Positions 13,498 through 22,043 of a DNA stretch of 64,000 nucleotides are shown here, one piece after another. How positions within the stretch are numbered: the stretch's first letter is position 1; the number at the start of each line of letters is the position of its first letter. The position numbers and the translations under genes were made by a program. The notes below the pieces were generated by a model. It made no database searches and was not told where the DNA came from. It was given only the letters and a program-made list of their open reading frames with translations. Source of the stretch: Klebsiella aerogenes KCTC 2190 (GTDB lineage: Bacteria; Pseudomonadota; Gammaproteobacteria; Enterobacterales; Enterobacteriaceae). Where the stretch lies: NCBI RefSeq assembly GCF_000215745.1, contig NC_015663.1, positions 1,984,001-2,048,000 of the forward strand, given 5' to 3'.

Positions 13498-13521
13498 TTT
13501 TTTACTCAACTCACGTCGATG

Positions 13522-13550
13522 CGCCGGCCTTGTGCCGGCGTTTTGCTTTT
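13522..13550 (+). terminator. Rho-independent terminator after rplI
   Basis: Seven-base stem CGCCGGC/GCCGGCG with the 5-base loop CTTGT, followed by TTTTGCTTTTT. It closes the rpsF-priB-rpsR-rplI operon. Confidence 0.9.
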
Positions 13551-13642
13551 TAGCGCCAGCCTGATTTTTATCTGGTATGGTAGCTATTCTCTCCACTTTC
13601 TGGATGATAAAATAAAACACGATTTTATTTCCGGTAAAGTTA

Positions 13643-14578
13643 ATGGACGCTTCCTTTCCGACCCCCTCGATTTTTGCCAATAAAAAAGTAGCTTATGTCT
13701 GCGCGACGCTATGCTGTCTGCTGTGGGGCAGTTCTTATCCCGCGATAAAAAACGGCTATGAACTTCTGTACATCGCCACCGATGATGTCCCCTCAAAAAT
13801 TGTTTTTGCCGGTTATCGCTTCCTGTTTGCAGGCTTATTGTTGCTGCTGTTTGCGCTCGCGCAGCGCAAACCCATCGCCCGGCTCAATGGCCGCCAGTGC
13901 GGGCAGCTGGCGATGCTGGGGCTGACGCAGACCGCTATCCAGTACGCCTTCTTCTACGTCGGCCTGGCGTTCACCACCGGAGTGAAGGGATCGATCATGA
14001 ATGCCACCGGGACGTTCTTCAGCGTTCTGCTGGCGCATTTTATCTACCAGAATGACCGGCTCAGCTATAACAAAACTATCGGCTGCGTGCTGGGCTTCAT
14101 TGGCGTGATGTTGGTGAACTTCAACACCTCATTGGGCGATTTTAATTTTGTCTGGCAGGGGGATGGATTTGTCGTGCTGGCGGCGTTCATCCTCTCGGCG
14201 GCGACGCTCTACGGCAAACGCATCTCGCAAACCGTCGACCCAACGGTGATGACCGGCTGGCAACTGGCCTTCGGCGGCCTGGTGCTGGTGGCGGGCGGGT
14301 ATTTGACCGGCGGGGAGCTACGGATGCACAGCGTGACCGCAGCGATGATCCTTGGCTATTTAACTCTGCTGTCGTCGGTAGCTTTTGCACTATGGAGCGT
14401 ACTGCTCAAGCACAACCGCGTCAGTATGATTGCGCCGTTTAACTTTGTTATCCCGGTGGCCGGGACGGTGCTGTCGGCGATCTTTCTTGGCGAGAATATT
14501 TTTGAGTGGAAGTACGCGATCGCACTGGTGTTGGTATGTGTAGGGATCCGCTGGGTGAACAAAAACCAGGCGCGTTAG
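13643..14578 (+). CDS. EamA-family (DMT) inner-membrane transporter, substrate unknown
   Basis: Drug/metabolite-superfamily permease of 311 residues with ten predicted membrane segments in two EamA repeats: the first opens with LCCLLWGSSYPAIK (about 22-35), the second with FVVLAAFILSAATLYGK (about 173-189). Such proteins usually export amino acids or other small metabolites. The start ATG at 13643 has only a weak Shine-Dalgarno (GGTAA). It lies after the rplI terminator, so it needs its own promoter within 13551-13642. No counterpart is at this site in E. coli K-12. It ends in a perfect 11-bp hairpin that contains its own stop codon. Confidence 0.85.
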   Translation: MDASFPTPSIFANKKVAYVCATLCCLLWGSSYPAIKNGYELLYIATDDVPSKIVFAGYRFLFAGLLLLLFALAQRKPIARLNGRQCGQLAMLGLTQTAIQYAFFYVGLAFTTGVKGSIMNATGTFFSVLLAHFIYQNDRLSYNKTIGCVLGFIGVMLVNFNTSLGDFNFVWQGDGFVVLAAFILSAATLYGKRISQTVDPTVMTGWQLAFGGLVLVAGGYLTGGELRMHSVTAAMILGYLTLLSSVAFALWSVLLKHNRVSMIAPFNFVIPVAGTVLSAIFLGENIFEWKYAIALVLVCVGIRWVNKNQAR

Positions 14579-14601
14579 GCCGGGTGTTCGACCCGGCCTA
14601 A
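14575..14601. terminator. Bidirectional hairpin between the EamA gene and ytfB
   Basis: Perfect 11-bp inverted repeat TTAGGCCGGGT-GTTCG-ACCCGGCCTAA overlapping the stop of the EamA gene and 10 bases before the 3' end of the convergent ytfB. No U-tract follows on either strand, so it may act as an mRNA 3' stabiliser or blocking structure rather than a classical terminator. Confidence 0.55.
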
Positions 14602-14610
14602 GCGAAGTGT

Positions 14611-15282
14611 TTATCGCGCACGCACGAAGCTGCCGTTCGACTGGCGGGTGAACAGCACCTGCTGGCCGTTGCCGGTATCAATAGTGAGGCCGGTGACGAC
14701 GCCGTTGGCGTTCTGGCGAATTTGCACCGTCTGTCCACTCTGCAAGGTGCTTAATGGTTTGCCGGCGCCTTCGACCTGCGCCATGGCGTAGACGTCAGTG
14801 GCTGGCAGACCGTGGTCGCGGAACAGTTGCGCCAGCGTTTTGCCCGATTCAATCCGGTAGGTGCGCCACTGCTGTTCAATGCCCGGCGCAGACTGCTGCT
14901 GCGCCGGTTGTTGATACGGCTGAGAAGAGGAAGCGGTTTGCGTCTGGTCTGGCTGTTCATCCTGAATGGCTTCAGGCGCCACAGGCGCAACCTGGTCGGC
15001 ATCGCTGACCGTCGGTGTATTGGTGATTGGCGGAAGCGGCACGGCCTGATTGCCCGAACCTTGCGGCTGAGACTGGGACTGCAGATCGAGATTAGCTTCG
15101 CGGCTGGCCTGGGTCGGCGTGCTGTTATCGCCGGAGGGGAGCAGGAAACCAATAATGACCAGCAGGAAGCCGGCGATGATGCCGCGGCGATGCATGGGCG
15201 GTAGCGGATCCATGAGACGAAGTTGATCCGGGGCGTGCCAGATCTTCGCCAGGGTAGATGTCAATTCAAAGCGCCCGGGCAT
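14611..15282 (-). CDS. ytfB: YtfB, OapA-like LysM/SPOR-type cell-division-associated membrane protein
   Basis: Bitopic inner-membrane protein related to Haemophilus opacity-associated protein A; E. coli YtfB localises to the septum and binds glycans. The 223-residue product has a cytoplasmic N terminus (MPGRFELTSTLAKIWHAPD), one membrane segment at about 37-53 (GIIAGFLLVIIGFLL), a long Gln/Pro-rich periplasmic linker, and a C-terminal LysM-like OapA domain (WRTYRIESGKTLAQLFRDHG, key SGKTLAQLFRDHGL). The frame is open to 15498, but AGGAGG directly upstream and E. coli homology fix the start at 15282. It is divergent from fklB. Confidence 0.92.
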   Translation of the reverse strand: MPGRFELTSTLAKIWHAPDQLRLMDPLPPMHRRGIIAGFLLVIIGFLLPSGDNSTPTQASREANLDLQSQSQPQGSGNQAVPLPPITNTPTVSDADQVAPVAPEAIQDEQPDQTQTASSSQPYQQPAQQQSAPGIEQQWRTYRIESGKTLAQLFRDHGLPATDVYAMAQVEGAGKPLSTLQSGQTVQIRQNANGVVTGLTIDTGNGQQVLFTRQSNGSFVRAR

Positions 15283-15491
15283 GGCTTTCCTCCTGCTCCG
15301 CATATTTTTATCCTGCTTATGAGTATAGACGGCTAACGTCCTGAAGGTAGAGGTTAACCTGATATCGCCTATTGTTTCTGTTTCGCTGAGATTTGTCATC
15401 ATCCGCCGACAAAGTTTTACCCATTCCTCTATGGCTGTTATGCTTTCGAACGCTTTTCTCAAGATGTTTATCACCAAAAAAAGGAACAAAG

Positions 15492-16112
15492 ATGGCAACC
15501 CCGACTTTTGACACTATCGAAGCGCAGGCAAGTTACGGTATCGGCTTGCAGGTTGGACAACAACTGAGCGAATCCGGCCTGCAGGGGCTGCTGCCGGAAG
15601 CGCTGGTTGCCGGCATTGCCGATGCGCTGGAAGGCAACCAGCCGCAGGTGCCGGTTGAGGCCGTACACCGCGCGCTGCGTGAAATCCATGAACGCGCTGA
15701 CGCCGTGCGTCGCGAGCGCTTCCAGGCGATGGCCGCTGATGGCCAGAAATACCTCGATGAAAACCGTGAAAAAGAAGGCGTGAACAGCACTGAATCCGGC
15801 CTGCAGTTCCGCGTACTGACGCAGGGCGAAGGCCCGATCCCGGCGCGCACCGACCGCGTACGCGTTCACTACACCGGCAAACTTATCGACGGTACCGTGT
15901 TCGATAGCTCCGTGGCCCGCGGCGAACCGGCTGAATTCCCGGTGACCGGCGTGATCGGCGGCTGGATCGAAGCGCTGACCCTGATGCCGGTAGGTTCCAA
16001 ATGGGAACTGACTATTCCGCACAACCTTGCTTACGGCGAGCGCGGCGCGGGTGCTTCTATCCCGCCATTCAGCACCCTGATCTTTGAAGTTGAGCTGCTG
16101 GATATTATTTAA
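15492..16112 (+). CDS. fklB: FklB, FKBP-type peptidyl-prolyl isomerase (FKBP22)
   Basis: Peptidyl-prolyl cis-trans isomerase of 206 residues. An N-terminal helical dimerisation domain (about 1-90, beginning [18 protein letters not shown]) is followed by the FKBP domain with [18 protein letters not shown] (about 123-140) and [23 protein letters not shown]. No signal peptide is present, so it is cytosolic like E. coli FklB. The open frame extends to 15393; AAAGGAACAAAG before the ATG at 15492 and homology decide the start. Confidence 0.97.
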   Translation: MATPTFDTIEAQASYGIGLQVGQQLSESGLQGLLPEALVAGIADALEGNQPQVPVEAVHRALREIHERADAVRRERFQAMAADGQKYLDENREKEGVNSTESGLQFRVLTQGEGPIPARTDRVRVHYTGKLIDGTVFDSSVARGEPAEFPVTGVIGGWIEALTLMPVGSKWELTIPHNLAYGERGAGASIPPFSTLIFEVELLDII

Positions 16113-16120
16113 GCACCAGG

Positions 16121-16150
16121 GGCTTCCTCTCCTGTCAGGGGGAGGGAGCC
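16121..16150 (+). terminator. Hairpin after fklB
   Basis: GGCTTCCTCTCC pairs with GGGGAGGGAGCC (two G-U pairs in RNA) around a 6-base loop, starting 8 bases after the fklB stop. It is followed by AATAAAAAC rather than a U-tract, so termination strength is uncertain. Confidence 0.5.
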
Positions 16151-16419
16151 AATAAAAACAGTGTAAAATCCTTAAGTTATAAATTTATTGGAATTTTGTA
16201 TTGCATATAAGTTCGTTGAGTGTATTTTTGTGAGCTGTTTCGCGTTACATTGGTGATATAACACTCACTTTAAACATAAAATTAACATTATATCTAAATC
16301 ATAGTATTCATCCCTCCGATTCTTACCTAATATCGATAAACCCTCTTGCCAGGGTTGCGACAAATGACAGGCCAACAGAGCCTGAACAACACAGACAGGT
16401 ACAACAGGAAGAAAATCAC
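16151..16419 (+). promoter_or_regulatory. cycA upstream region with CA-rich leader
   Basis: AT-rich stretch carrying the cycA promoter. Just before the ribosome-binding site, 16384-16407 is CA-rich (GAACAACACAGACAGG then TACAACAGG). In E. coli the small RNA GcvB represses cycA through pairing of its GU-rich region with CA-rich mRNA; the composition here is compatible with the same control, but pairing was not computed. Nothing else stands out. Confidence 0.35.
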
Positions 16420-17823
16420 ATGGTAGATCAGGTCAAAGTCGTTGCCGACGAGCAGGAGACGACTGAACAATCGCTACGGCGAAATCTCACTAACCGGCAT
16501 ATTCAGCTTATTGCTATCGGCGGGGCGATCGGCACCGGGCTGTTTATGGGGTCAGGCAAGACCATCAGTCTCGCCGGGCCATCCATTATTTTTGTTTATA
16601 TGATCATCGGTTTTATGCTGTTTTTCGTCATGCGTGCCATGGGCGAATTACTGCTGTCGAACCTCGAATATAAATCATTCAGTGACTTCGCCTCCGACCT
16701 GTTAGGGCCGTGGGCGGGGTATTTTACCGGCTGGACCTACTGGTTCTGTTGGGTGGTCACCGGGATGGCGGACGTTGTCGCCATCACCGCCTACGCGCAG
16801 TTCTGGTTCCCCGGGCTTTCTGACTGGGTCGCTTCGTTAGCGGTTATCCTGCTGCTGCTGGGCCTGAACCTCGCTACCGTGAAGATGTTTGGCGAAATGG
16901 AGTTCTGGTTCGCGATGATCAAAATCGTCGCCATCGTGGCGCTGATCGTGGTCGGCCTGGTGATGGTGATGATGCACTTTAAATCGCCGACCGGCGTTGA
17001 AGCTTCATTCGCGCATCTGTGGAATGACGGCGGCTGGTTCCCGAAAGGCCTCAGCGGTTTCTTTGCCGGCTTCCAGATAGCGGTATTCGCCTTCGTGGGG
17101 ATTGAGCTGGTGGGTACCACCGCGGCGGAAACCAAAGACCCGGAAAAATCGCTGCCGCGGGCGATCAACTCCATCCCGCTGCGTATCATTATGTTCTACG
17201 TCTTCGCGCTGATTGTGATTATGTCGGTGACGCCGTGGAGCTCCGTCGTGCCGAGCAAGAGCCCGTTCGTTGAGCTGTTTGTTCTGGTCGGCCTGCCGGC
17301 TGCCGCCAGCCTGATCAACTTCGTGGTACTGACTTCCGCCGCCTCTTCCGCTAACAGCGGAGTGTTCTCTACCAGCCGTATGCTGTTCGGTCTGGCGCAG
17401 GAAGGCCAGGCGCCGAAAATGTTCGCCAAGCTGTCTAAACGCGCGGTGCCGGCGAAGGGCTTAACCTTCTCCTGCATGTGCCTGCTGGGCGGCGTGGTGA
17501 TGCTGATGGTCAACCCGAGCGTGATTGCCGCGTTCACCATGATCACCACGGTGTCGGCGATTCTGTTCATGTTCGTCTGGACCATTATCCTCTGCTCTTA
17601 CCTGGTCTATCGTAAAAAGCGTCCGCAGCTGCACGAGAAGTCCATCTATAAGATGCCGCTGGGTAAAGTGATGTGCTGGGTGTGCATGGCCTTCTTCGTC
17701 TTCGTACTGGTGCTGTTGACGCTGGAAGATGATACTCGCGAAGCGCTGATGGTTACCCCGCTGTGGTTTGTTCTGCTGGGCGCGGGCTGGCTGTTTGCCG
17801 GTAAAAAACGTCTGGCGAAATAA
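16420..17823 (+). CDS. cycA: CycA, D-serine/D-alanine/glycine/proton symporter
   Basis: Inner-membrane amino-acid permease of the APC superfamily that imports glycine, D-serine, D-alanine and D-cycloserine. The 467-residue product has twelve hydrophobic segments, the APC signature HIQLIAIGGAIGTGLFMGSGK (about residues 26-46; key GGAIGTGLF) and TAAETKDPEKSLPRAI (about 233-248). It closely follows E. coli CycA (470 residues). Monocistronic, closed by two hairpins. Confidence 0.97.
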   Translation: MVDQVKVVADEQETTEQSLRRNLTNRHIQLIAIGGAIGTGLFMGSGKTISLAGPSIIFVYMIIGFMLFFVMRAMGELLLSNLEYKSFSDFASDLLGPWAGYFTGWTYWFCWVVTGMADVVAITAYAQFWFPGLSDWVASLAVILLLLGLNLATVKMFGEMEFWFAMIKIVAIVALIVVGLVMVMMHFKSPTGVEASFAHLWNDGGWFPKGLSGFFAGFQIAVFAFVGIELVGTTAAETKDPEKSLPRAINSIPLRIIMFYVFALIVIMSVTPWSSVVPSKSPFVELFVLVGLPAAASLINFVVLTSAASSANSGVFSTSRMLFGLAQEGQAPKMFAKLSKRAVPAKGLTFSCMCLLGGVVMLMVNPSVIAAFTMITTVSAILFMFVWTIILCSYLVYRKKRPQLHEKSIYKMPLGKVMCWVCMAFFVFVLVLLTLEDDTREALMVTPLWFVLLGAGWLFAGKKRLAK

Positions 17824-17827
17824 AAAA

Positions 17828-17844
17828 GGCCACCCGGAGTGGCC
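17828..17844 (+). terminator. First hairpin after cycA
   Basis: GGCCAC-ccgga-GTGGCC immediately after the cycA stop, preceded by six A residues. No U-tract follows on the plus strand; the preceding A-run gives a U-tract on the minus strand, so it may work better for transcripts coming from ytfE. Confidence 0.55.
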
Positions 17845-17866
17845 AATAAACTGACAATGTCGAGAG

Positions 17867-17889
17867 GGCGCCTGCGGGCGCCTTTTTTT
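17867..17889 (+). terminator. Rho-independent terminator between cycA and ytfE
   Basis: GGCGCC-TGCG-GGCGCC followed by TTTTTTTA; a compact strong terminator for cycA transcripts, just beyond the 3' end of the convergent ytfE. Confidence 0.85.
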
Positions 17890-18553
17890 ATGGTTTTCCG
17901 GCGAGGGCACGCGGGAACAGCACGTTATTTTCCAGACTGATGTGCTCCATCAGGTCGTCAATCATCTCGTTAATGCCGTTGTACATCGCTTTCCAGGTGG
18001 TGCAGGCTTCCGGCGGCGGTGTCACGTTATGGGTGATGTGCTTGATGACTTCCAACAGTTCGCCCGCTTCGTCGTGCTCGCTTTCCATCACGCTGATAGG
18101 ACCACCGGCCTGGGTTCCCATCCCCTGCTTGATCATCGGGAACAGGATCTGCTCCTCTTTCATCATGTGGCTGGAGAGTTCCTGGTGCAGCATGGTCAGA
18201 TATTTGGTTAGTCCTTTTGGCACGTTCGGCTTATCGGCGTGGACGCGTTCAACCTTGGTTGCCTGCAGAATCAGTTCCGGCAGCTGTTCGCGGTGACGAT
18301 CATGATAGCGAACGATGATGTGGTCGATGATGTCGGTGAACGGCGCGGCGCGCCAGTCGCGCTCGATCGGCTGCTCGGCCAGTTTTGTCAGCTCGGCTTC
18401 AATCGCCGCGACGTCCAGTGCTTTGCGCGCCGCCGCGCGATCCAGGGTTTGTTTGCCGCCGCAGCAGTAATCCATATCGTATTTACGGAACAGCGCGGAG
18501 GCGCGCGGGATGCTCAGCGCCAGCTCGCCTAAAGGTTGGTCACGGAAAGCCAT
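17888..18553 (-). CDS. ytfE: YtfE (RIC), di-iron iron-sulfur cluster repair protein
   Basis: Cytosolic protein that helps restore Fe-S clusters damaged by nitric oxide or peroxide. The 221-residue product has the N-terminal ScdA domain with [11 protein letters not shown] (Cys30, Cys31) and a C-terminal hemerythrin-like four-helix domain with metal-ligand histidines in [31 protein letters not shown] (key [12 protein letters not shown]) and EHDEAGELL. It matches E. coli YtfE (220 residues). A near-perfect NsrR-type operator lies 27-49 bases upstream of the start. Confidence 0.97.
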   Translation of the reverse strand: MAFRDQPLGELALSIPRASALFRKYDMDYCCGGKQTLDRAAARKALDVAAIEAELTKLAEQPIERDWRAAPFTDIIDHIIVRYHDRHREQLPELILQATKVERVHADKPNVPKGLTKYLTMLHQELSSHMMKEEQILFPMIKQGMGTQAGGPISVMESEHDEAGELLEVIKHITHNVTPPPEACTTWKAMYNGINEMIDDLMEHISLENNVLFPRALAGKP

Positions 18554-18579
18554 AGCAATTACCTCGTCATCAAGAATAT

Positions 18580-18602
18580 AAGATGCATATTAAATGCATC
18601 TT
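18580..18602 (-). promoter_or_regulatory. Putative NsrR operator upstream of ytfE
   Basis: AAGATGCATAT-T-AAATGCATCTT is an 11-1-11 inverted repeat with one mismatched pair, matching the NsrR consensus (AAGATGCATTT-n-AAATGCATCTT type) from enterobacteria. E. coli ytfE is a classic NsrR target relieved by nitric oxide, so the same control is expected here. Confidence 0.85.
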
Positions 18603-18635
18603 TAATCCATGGGAATACCCCTTTAGGATACCAGG

Positions 18636-19622
18636 CTATTTTTTTGGCTCGACGCGCAGTTCCTGCAGAACCGGTTTTTCCGGGCGGGCGCGAACCGCCG
18701 ACACCACGCCGAGCACCAGCAGCAGGATCCCGCTCAGCGTCAGCAGCGGCGGCAGGCTCTGGCGTAGCAGGAAGGTGTACAGCAGACCAGCCAGCGTCTC
18801 GAAGACGATCAGCGGCCCGAGGATCACCGTCGGCAGACGCTGGCTGGCGACGTTCCAGCACAGCGCGCCCACCCACGAGCAGAGTACGGCAATCGCCAGC
18901 ATCAGCGCGATGAATACAGCCGGGCGCGGGCCGAAGGGGAGCGGGAAGTCGCTATGCTGGCCCTGTAGCCACCCGCAGGCGGCGATATAACCGACCAGCG
19001 AGACCGGCAGGGTGACCAACGCCTGCGCGGTGGCCCACATCATCGGCGGCTTATCCGGGTTTTCACGCAACCAGCGGGCGTTGCGCAGGGCATACCACGC
19101 CCAGCAGACGACGGCGATCAGCGCGAGAACAATGCCCGAACCATAGCGCCACGGGCTGAAATCAGGAAGCCCGTGCTGCAGCTCCGCCACGTTGACGCAT
19201 ACCAGCCCCAGCGCAATACAGATTAGCGCCGGAAATAGCCGCCGCCACGGCAGCTTGCCATCGCGCTGGCTATACAGCAGGTTGGCGCACACCGGCAGTA
19301 CTACCGGCAGGGTGCCGATAATCATTGTCGATACCGGCGCGCCGGTGCGCTGAATGGCGCTGGCCAGACAGAAGTAATAGATCAGGTTCCCCATCATGGT
19401 CAGCGCCAGCGCGGTCCACCAATCCTTGCCGTTCAGCTGCCGCAGACGCGCGCGGCCGAGCCACGCCAGCGGCAGGGCGATAAGTCCCAGCGCCAGATAG
19501 CGCCCCATCGACTGCAGCACCGCCGGATATTCCGGCACCAGCAACGGGCCAACGAAAATCAGCCCCCACATTAACCCCGCCAGCAGGGCATACAACACGC
19601 CGCTAATCATGATGACATCCAT
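18636..19622 (-). CDS. ytfF: YtfF, EamA-family inner-membrane transporter
   Basis: Drug/metabolite-superfamily permease of 328 residues with about ten membrane segments in two EamA halves; first half MISGVLYALLAGLMWGLIFVGP (key LLAGLMWGLIF), second half beginning near GIVLALIAVVCWAWYALRNARW. Close to E. coli YtfF (321 residues), whose substrate is not known; it contains a short conserved IQRTGAPVSTMIIGTLPVV segment. The ATG at 19622 (MDVIMISG) and the one at 19610 (MISG, the E. coli start) are both possible; neither has a strong Shine-Dalgarno. It sits 64 bp downstream of an AraC-type regulator on the same strand. Confidence 0.9.
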   Translation of the reverse strand: MDVIMISGVLYALLAGLMWGLIFVGPLLVPEYPAVLQSMGRYLALGLIALPLAWLGRARLRQLNGKDWWTALALTMMGNLIYYFCLASAIQRTGAPVSTMIIGTLPVVLPVCANLLYSQRDGKLPWRRLFPALICIALGLVCVNVAELQHGLPDFSPWRYGSGIVLALIAVVCWAWYALRNARWLRENPDKPPMMWATAQALVTLPVSLVGYIAACGWLQGQHSDFPLPFGPRPAVFIALMLAIAVLCSWVGALCWNVASQRLPTVILGPLIVFETLAGLLYTFLLRQSLPPLLTLSGILLLVLGVVSAVRARPEKPVLQELRVEPKK

Positions 19623-19686
19623 CTTCAGTTTGCTTGCGCCAAGTGTAGGAGGGTACGAGGGAAAGAATATTGTATGAGATTGCGCT

Positions 19687-20511
19687 TTAGCGCCCGGCGA
19701 CCTGCTTTTGGTAACGCACCGGTGTGATGCCGTAGCGACGGGTGAAGGCGCGGGTTAAATGTGACTGGTCGGTTAACCCGGCGGCAATGGCCACTTCGGC
19801 GGCAGGCATGCCGTGGGTCAGAAACGCCTTGGCGCGCCACAGGCGAATCGCCATCAGCATCTGGTGCGGGGTAACGTGAAAGTGGGCTTTAAACTGGCGC
19901 TGGAAGTGATAGGGGCTGAGCGCTGCCACCTGCGCCAGTTCATCAAGGCTGACGGCGCGCATATAGTTATCGTGCAGGTAGTCGCGTACCCGATCGAAGC
20001 GGTGCGCCGCTTCCGGCGCCATTGGCGCATGGTGAGCCAGCGGGCGGAAGGTATCAACCAGGTCGAGCAGTATCCCCTGCTGCGCCAGCGGATCGTCTGC
20101 GTGCCACAGGCCGTAAATCAGTTGGCCGATTTGCCGGGCACGCTGCGGCTCCTGGCGCACGACCTCACTGAACCACCAGTGGCGAACGCCGGTGAAGGCT
20201 TCCAGCCGATCCGGCTCCAGATAAATCATCCGGTAGCGCCAGCCTTCGGCGGTTTCCGCCTCGCCGGTATGGAGCTCATCCGGATTCATGGTGACGATGG
20301 AATTGGCTGAAGCGACGTGCTGGCTGCCACGATAGCGAAAGCGTTCGGCGCCTTGTTCAATCACGCCGATGCCGAAGGCTTCGTGGGTATGCGGTTCAAA
20401 GGCATAACGGGAAATATGGGCGTGATAGAGCTCAACGCCGGGAAGTTGTTCGAGATGGCGAAAGCGCGCGCGGTCTTTTTCATCGCTAAATTGTGGTGGT
20501 ACGCCCTGCAT
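19687..20511 (-). CDS. AraC-family transcriptional regulator (cupin sensor domain)
   Basis: Cytosolic regulator of 274 residues: an N-terminal AraC-binding cupin-like domain (YHAHISRYAFEPHTHEAFGIGV, about 30-51; key HTHEAFGIG) and a C-terminal double helix-turn-helix (SLDELAQVAALSPYHFQRQFK about 182-202 and AEVAIAAGLTDQSHLTRAFTRRYG). This is the architecture of regulators that control adjacent amino-acid or metabolite exporters. It is upstream of and co-directional with ytfF, which encodes such a transporter, so local control of ytfF is plausible. No gene is found at this position in E. coli K-12. GGGAGA precedes the ATG. Confidence 0.88.
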   Translation of the reverse strand: MQGVPPQFSDEKDRARFRHLEQLPGVELYHAHISRYAFEPHTHEAFGIGVIEQGAERFRYRGSQHVASANSIVTMNPDELHTGEAETAEGWRYRMIYLEPDRLEAFTGVRHWWFSEVVRQEPQRARQIGQLIYGLWHADDPLAQQGILLDLVDTFRPLAHHAPMAPEAAHRFDRVRDYLHDNYMRAVSLDELAQVAALSPYHFQRQFKAHFHVTPHQMLMAIRLWRAKAFLTHGMPAAEVAIAAGLTDQSHLTRAFTRRYGITPVRYQKQVAGR

Positions 20512-20591
20512 GCCGTGTCTCCCGACGATTCATCCCTTCAATATTAGAGATGAAGCGCCGGGACGCAACCGCAAAAACTGACAGGGAGCGG

Positions 20592-21440
20592 TTAAATGAT
20601 GCCTTTTACGCTATCGGCAAGCGACGTGGTCGGGCGGCCAATCAGTTTGCTCAGAGTGCGGCTGTCGTCAAACAGTCCGCCTTTCGACGCGCCGGTATCG
20701 GAATCCGCCAGCATATCGGCAAGCCCGGCCGGCAGGCCGACGTTTTTCAGCGCGGCGGCGAAATCGGCTTCGCTGAGGTTTTGATAAACCACATTTTTCC
20801 CGCTTTGCTTGCTCAGCTCTGCAGCCAGTTCGCTCAGGGTCCAGGCGTTGTCCCCCGCCAGTTCGTAAACTTTCCCGGCATGACCCTCACCGGCAATAAC
20901 GTGAGCGGCGGCGGCGGCATAATCGGCACGGGTGGCGGAGGCGATTTTACCCTCCCCGGCGGCGCCGATAAACACGCCGTGTTCCAGCGCCGGCGGCGCG
21001 CTGGCCAGATAGTTTTCGGTATACCAGCCGTTACGCAGCAGCGCGTAAGGAATACCGGAATCAGCCAGCATTTGTTCGGTTTCGATATGTTCACCGGCCA
21101 GGCCCAGCGGTGAGGTATCGGCATGCAGCAGGCTGGTATAGGCGATAAATTTCACCCCAGCGGCTTTGGCGGCGTTAATGACGTTACGGTGCTGGACGGC
21201 GCGCTGGCCGACTTCGCTGGAGGAGATTAATAGCAGTTTATCAACCCCTTGCAACGCGGCGGTAAGGGCGGCTTCATCGCCGTACTCGGCCTGCCGCACA
21301 GTGACGCCCTGCTGGCTGAGCGCTTGCGCTTTCGCCGGGTTGCGGACAATCGCCACAATCTGGCTGGCGGGGACGGTTTTTAACAGATCATGCAGTACGT
21401 GCTGGCCAAGCTGGCCGGTGGCGCCGGTAATCGCGATCAT
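20592..21440 (-). CDS. qorB: QorB (YtfG), NAD(P)H:quinone oxidoreductase
   Basis: Cytosolic NmrA-like atypical short-chain dehydrogenase that reduces quinones with NADPH. The 282-residue product begins MIAITGATGQLGQHVL, the Rossmann GxxGxxG motif, then IVAIVRNPAKA and a C-terminal LSEADFAAALKNVGLPAGLADML-type substrate domain (key LPAGLADML). Close to E. coli QorB (286 residues). Divergent from ytfH (qorR), an 89-bp spacing that makes local redox control likely. Confidence 0.95.
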   Translation of the reverse strand: MIAITGATGQLGQHVLHDLLKTVPASQIVAIVRNPAKAQALSQQGVTVRQAEYGDEAALTAALQGVDKLLLISSSEVGQRAVQHRNVINAAKAAGVKFIAYTSLLHADTSPLGLAGEHIETEQMLADSGIPYALLRNGWYTENYLASAPPALEHGVFIGAAGEGKIASATRADYAAAAAHVIAGEGHAGKVYELAGDNAWTLSELAAELSKQSGKNVVYQNLSEADFAAALKNVGLPAGLADMLADSDTGASKGGLFDDSRTLSKLIGRPTTSLADSVKGII

Positions 21441-21529
21441 AGGTCTTCTCCTTCGTGTTCATTGGCAGTTGTGGTAAGCTAACACCTTAACTAACTTTTA
21501 GTAAGTACGTACAAAAAGGTAAGTATAAA

Positions 21530-21901
21530 ATGGCCGAACCGACGCTGAGCGACAAACTGCGCAACGGGAATCTGTTTGCTGAACAGTGCCCGTCGCGTGA
21601 TGTGCTAAAACACGTGACCAGCCGCTGGGGCGTGTTGATTCTGGTGGCGCTACGCGAGGGGACCCACCGCTTTAGCGATCTGCGGCGCAAAATGGGCGGC
21701 GTCAGCGAAAAGATGCTGGCGCAGTCCTTACAGGCGCTGGAACAGGATGGCTTTATCGACCGTGTTTCATATCCGGTGGTGCCGCCGCATGTTGAATATA
21801 GCCTGACGCCGCTCGGCCTGCAGGTGAGCGAGAAGGTGGCGGCGCTGGCGGACTGGATCGAGCTGAATCTCCCCGCGGTGCTGGCTAACCACGGGGAGTG
21901 A
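21530..21901 (+). CDS. ytfH: YtfH, HxlR-family (DUF24) transcriptional regulator
   Basis: Winged-helix regulator of 123 residues with the HxlR core CPSRDVLKHVTSRWGVLILVAL (about 20-41; key Cys20, SRWGVLIL), RFSDLRRKMGGVSEKML and the wing VPPHVEYSLTPLG. In this family a single N-terminal Cys often senses quinones or oxidants. It is divergent from qorB and presumably represses it. Its last 55 codons are duplicated 308 bp further on, but this copy is intact. Confidence 0.93.
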   Translation: MAEPTLSDKLRNGNLFAEQCPSRDVLKHVTSRWGVLILVALREGTHRFSDLRRKMGGVSEKMLAQSLQALEQDGFIDRVSYPVVPPHVEYSLTPLGLQVSEKVAALADWIELNLPAVLANHGE

Positions 21902-22002
21902 AAATGTATCACTCCCTGTAACCCCGGATAGCGGCTGGCGCCTTATCCGGGCTACCGGCCAGCTCCGCTTTGTAGCCCCGGTAAGCGCAGCGCCACCGGG
22001 GA
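21736..22002 (+). repeat. 267-bp direct repeat, copy 1 (ytfH 3' part plus REP-like DNA)
   Basis: This segment and 22044-22310 are aligned without gaps at a constant offset of 308 bp, with four substitutions that I can count. Copy 1 covers the ytfH codons from Leu70 to the stop and the following REP-like stretch (two stem units CCCCGGATAGCGGC...GCCTTATCCGGG and CCCCGGTAAGCGCAGCGCCACCGGGG). Confidence 0.97.
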
Positions 22003-22043
22003 GATGTACCCGGATAGCGGCTGACGCCTAATCCGGGCTACCA
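22003..22043. repeat. REP-like unit at the duplication junction
   Basis: 41 bases between the two repeat copies, containing CCCGGATAGCGGC-tgac-GCCTAATCCGGG, a stem related to the REP-like unit found after ytfH in both copies. It is present only once, so it marks the junction. Confidence 0.75.
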
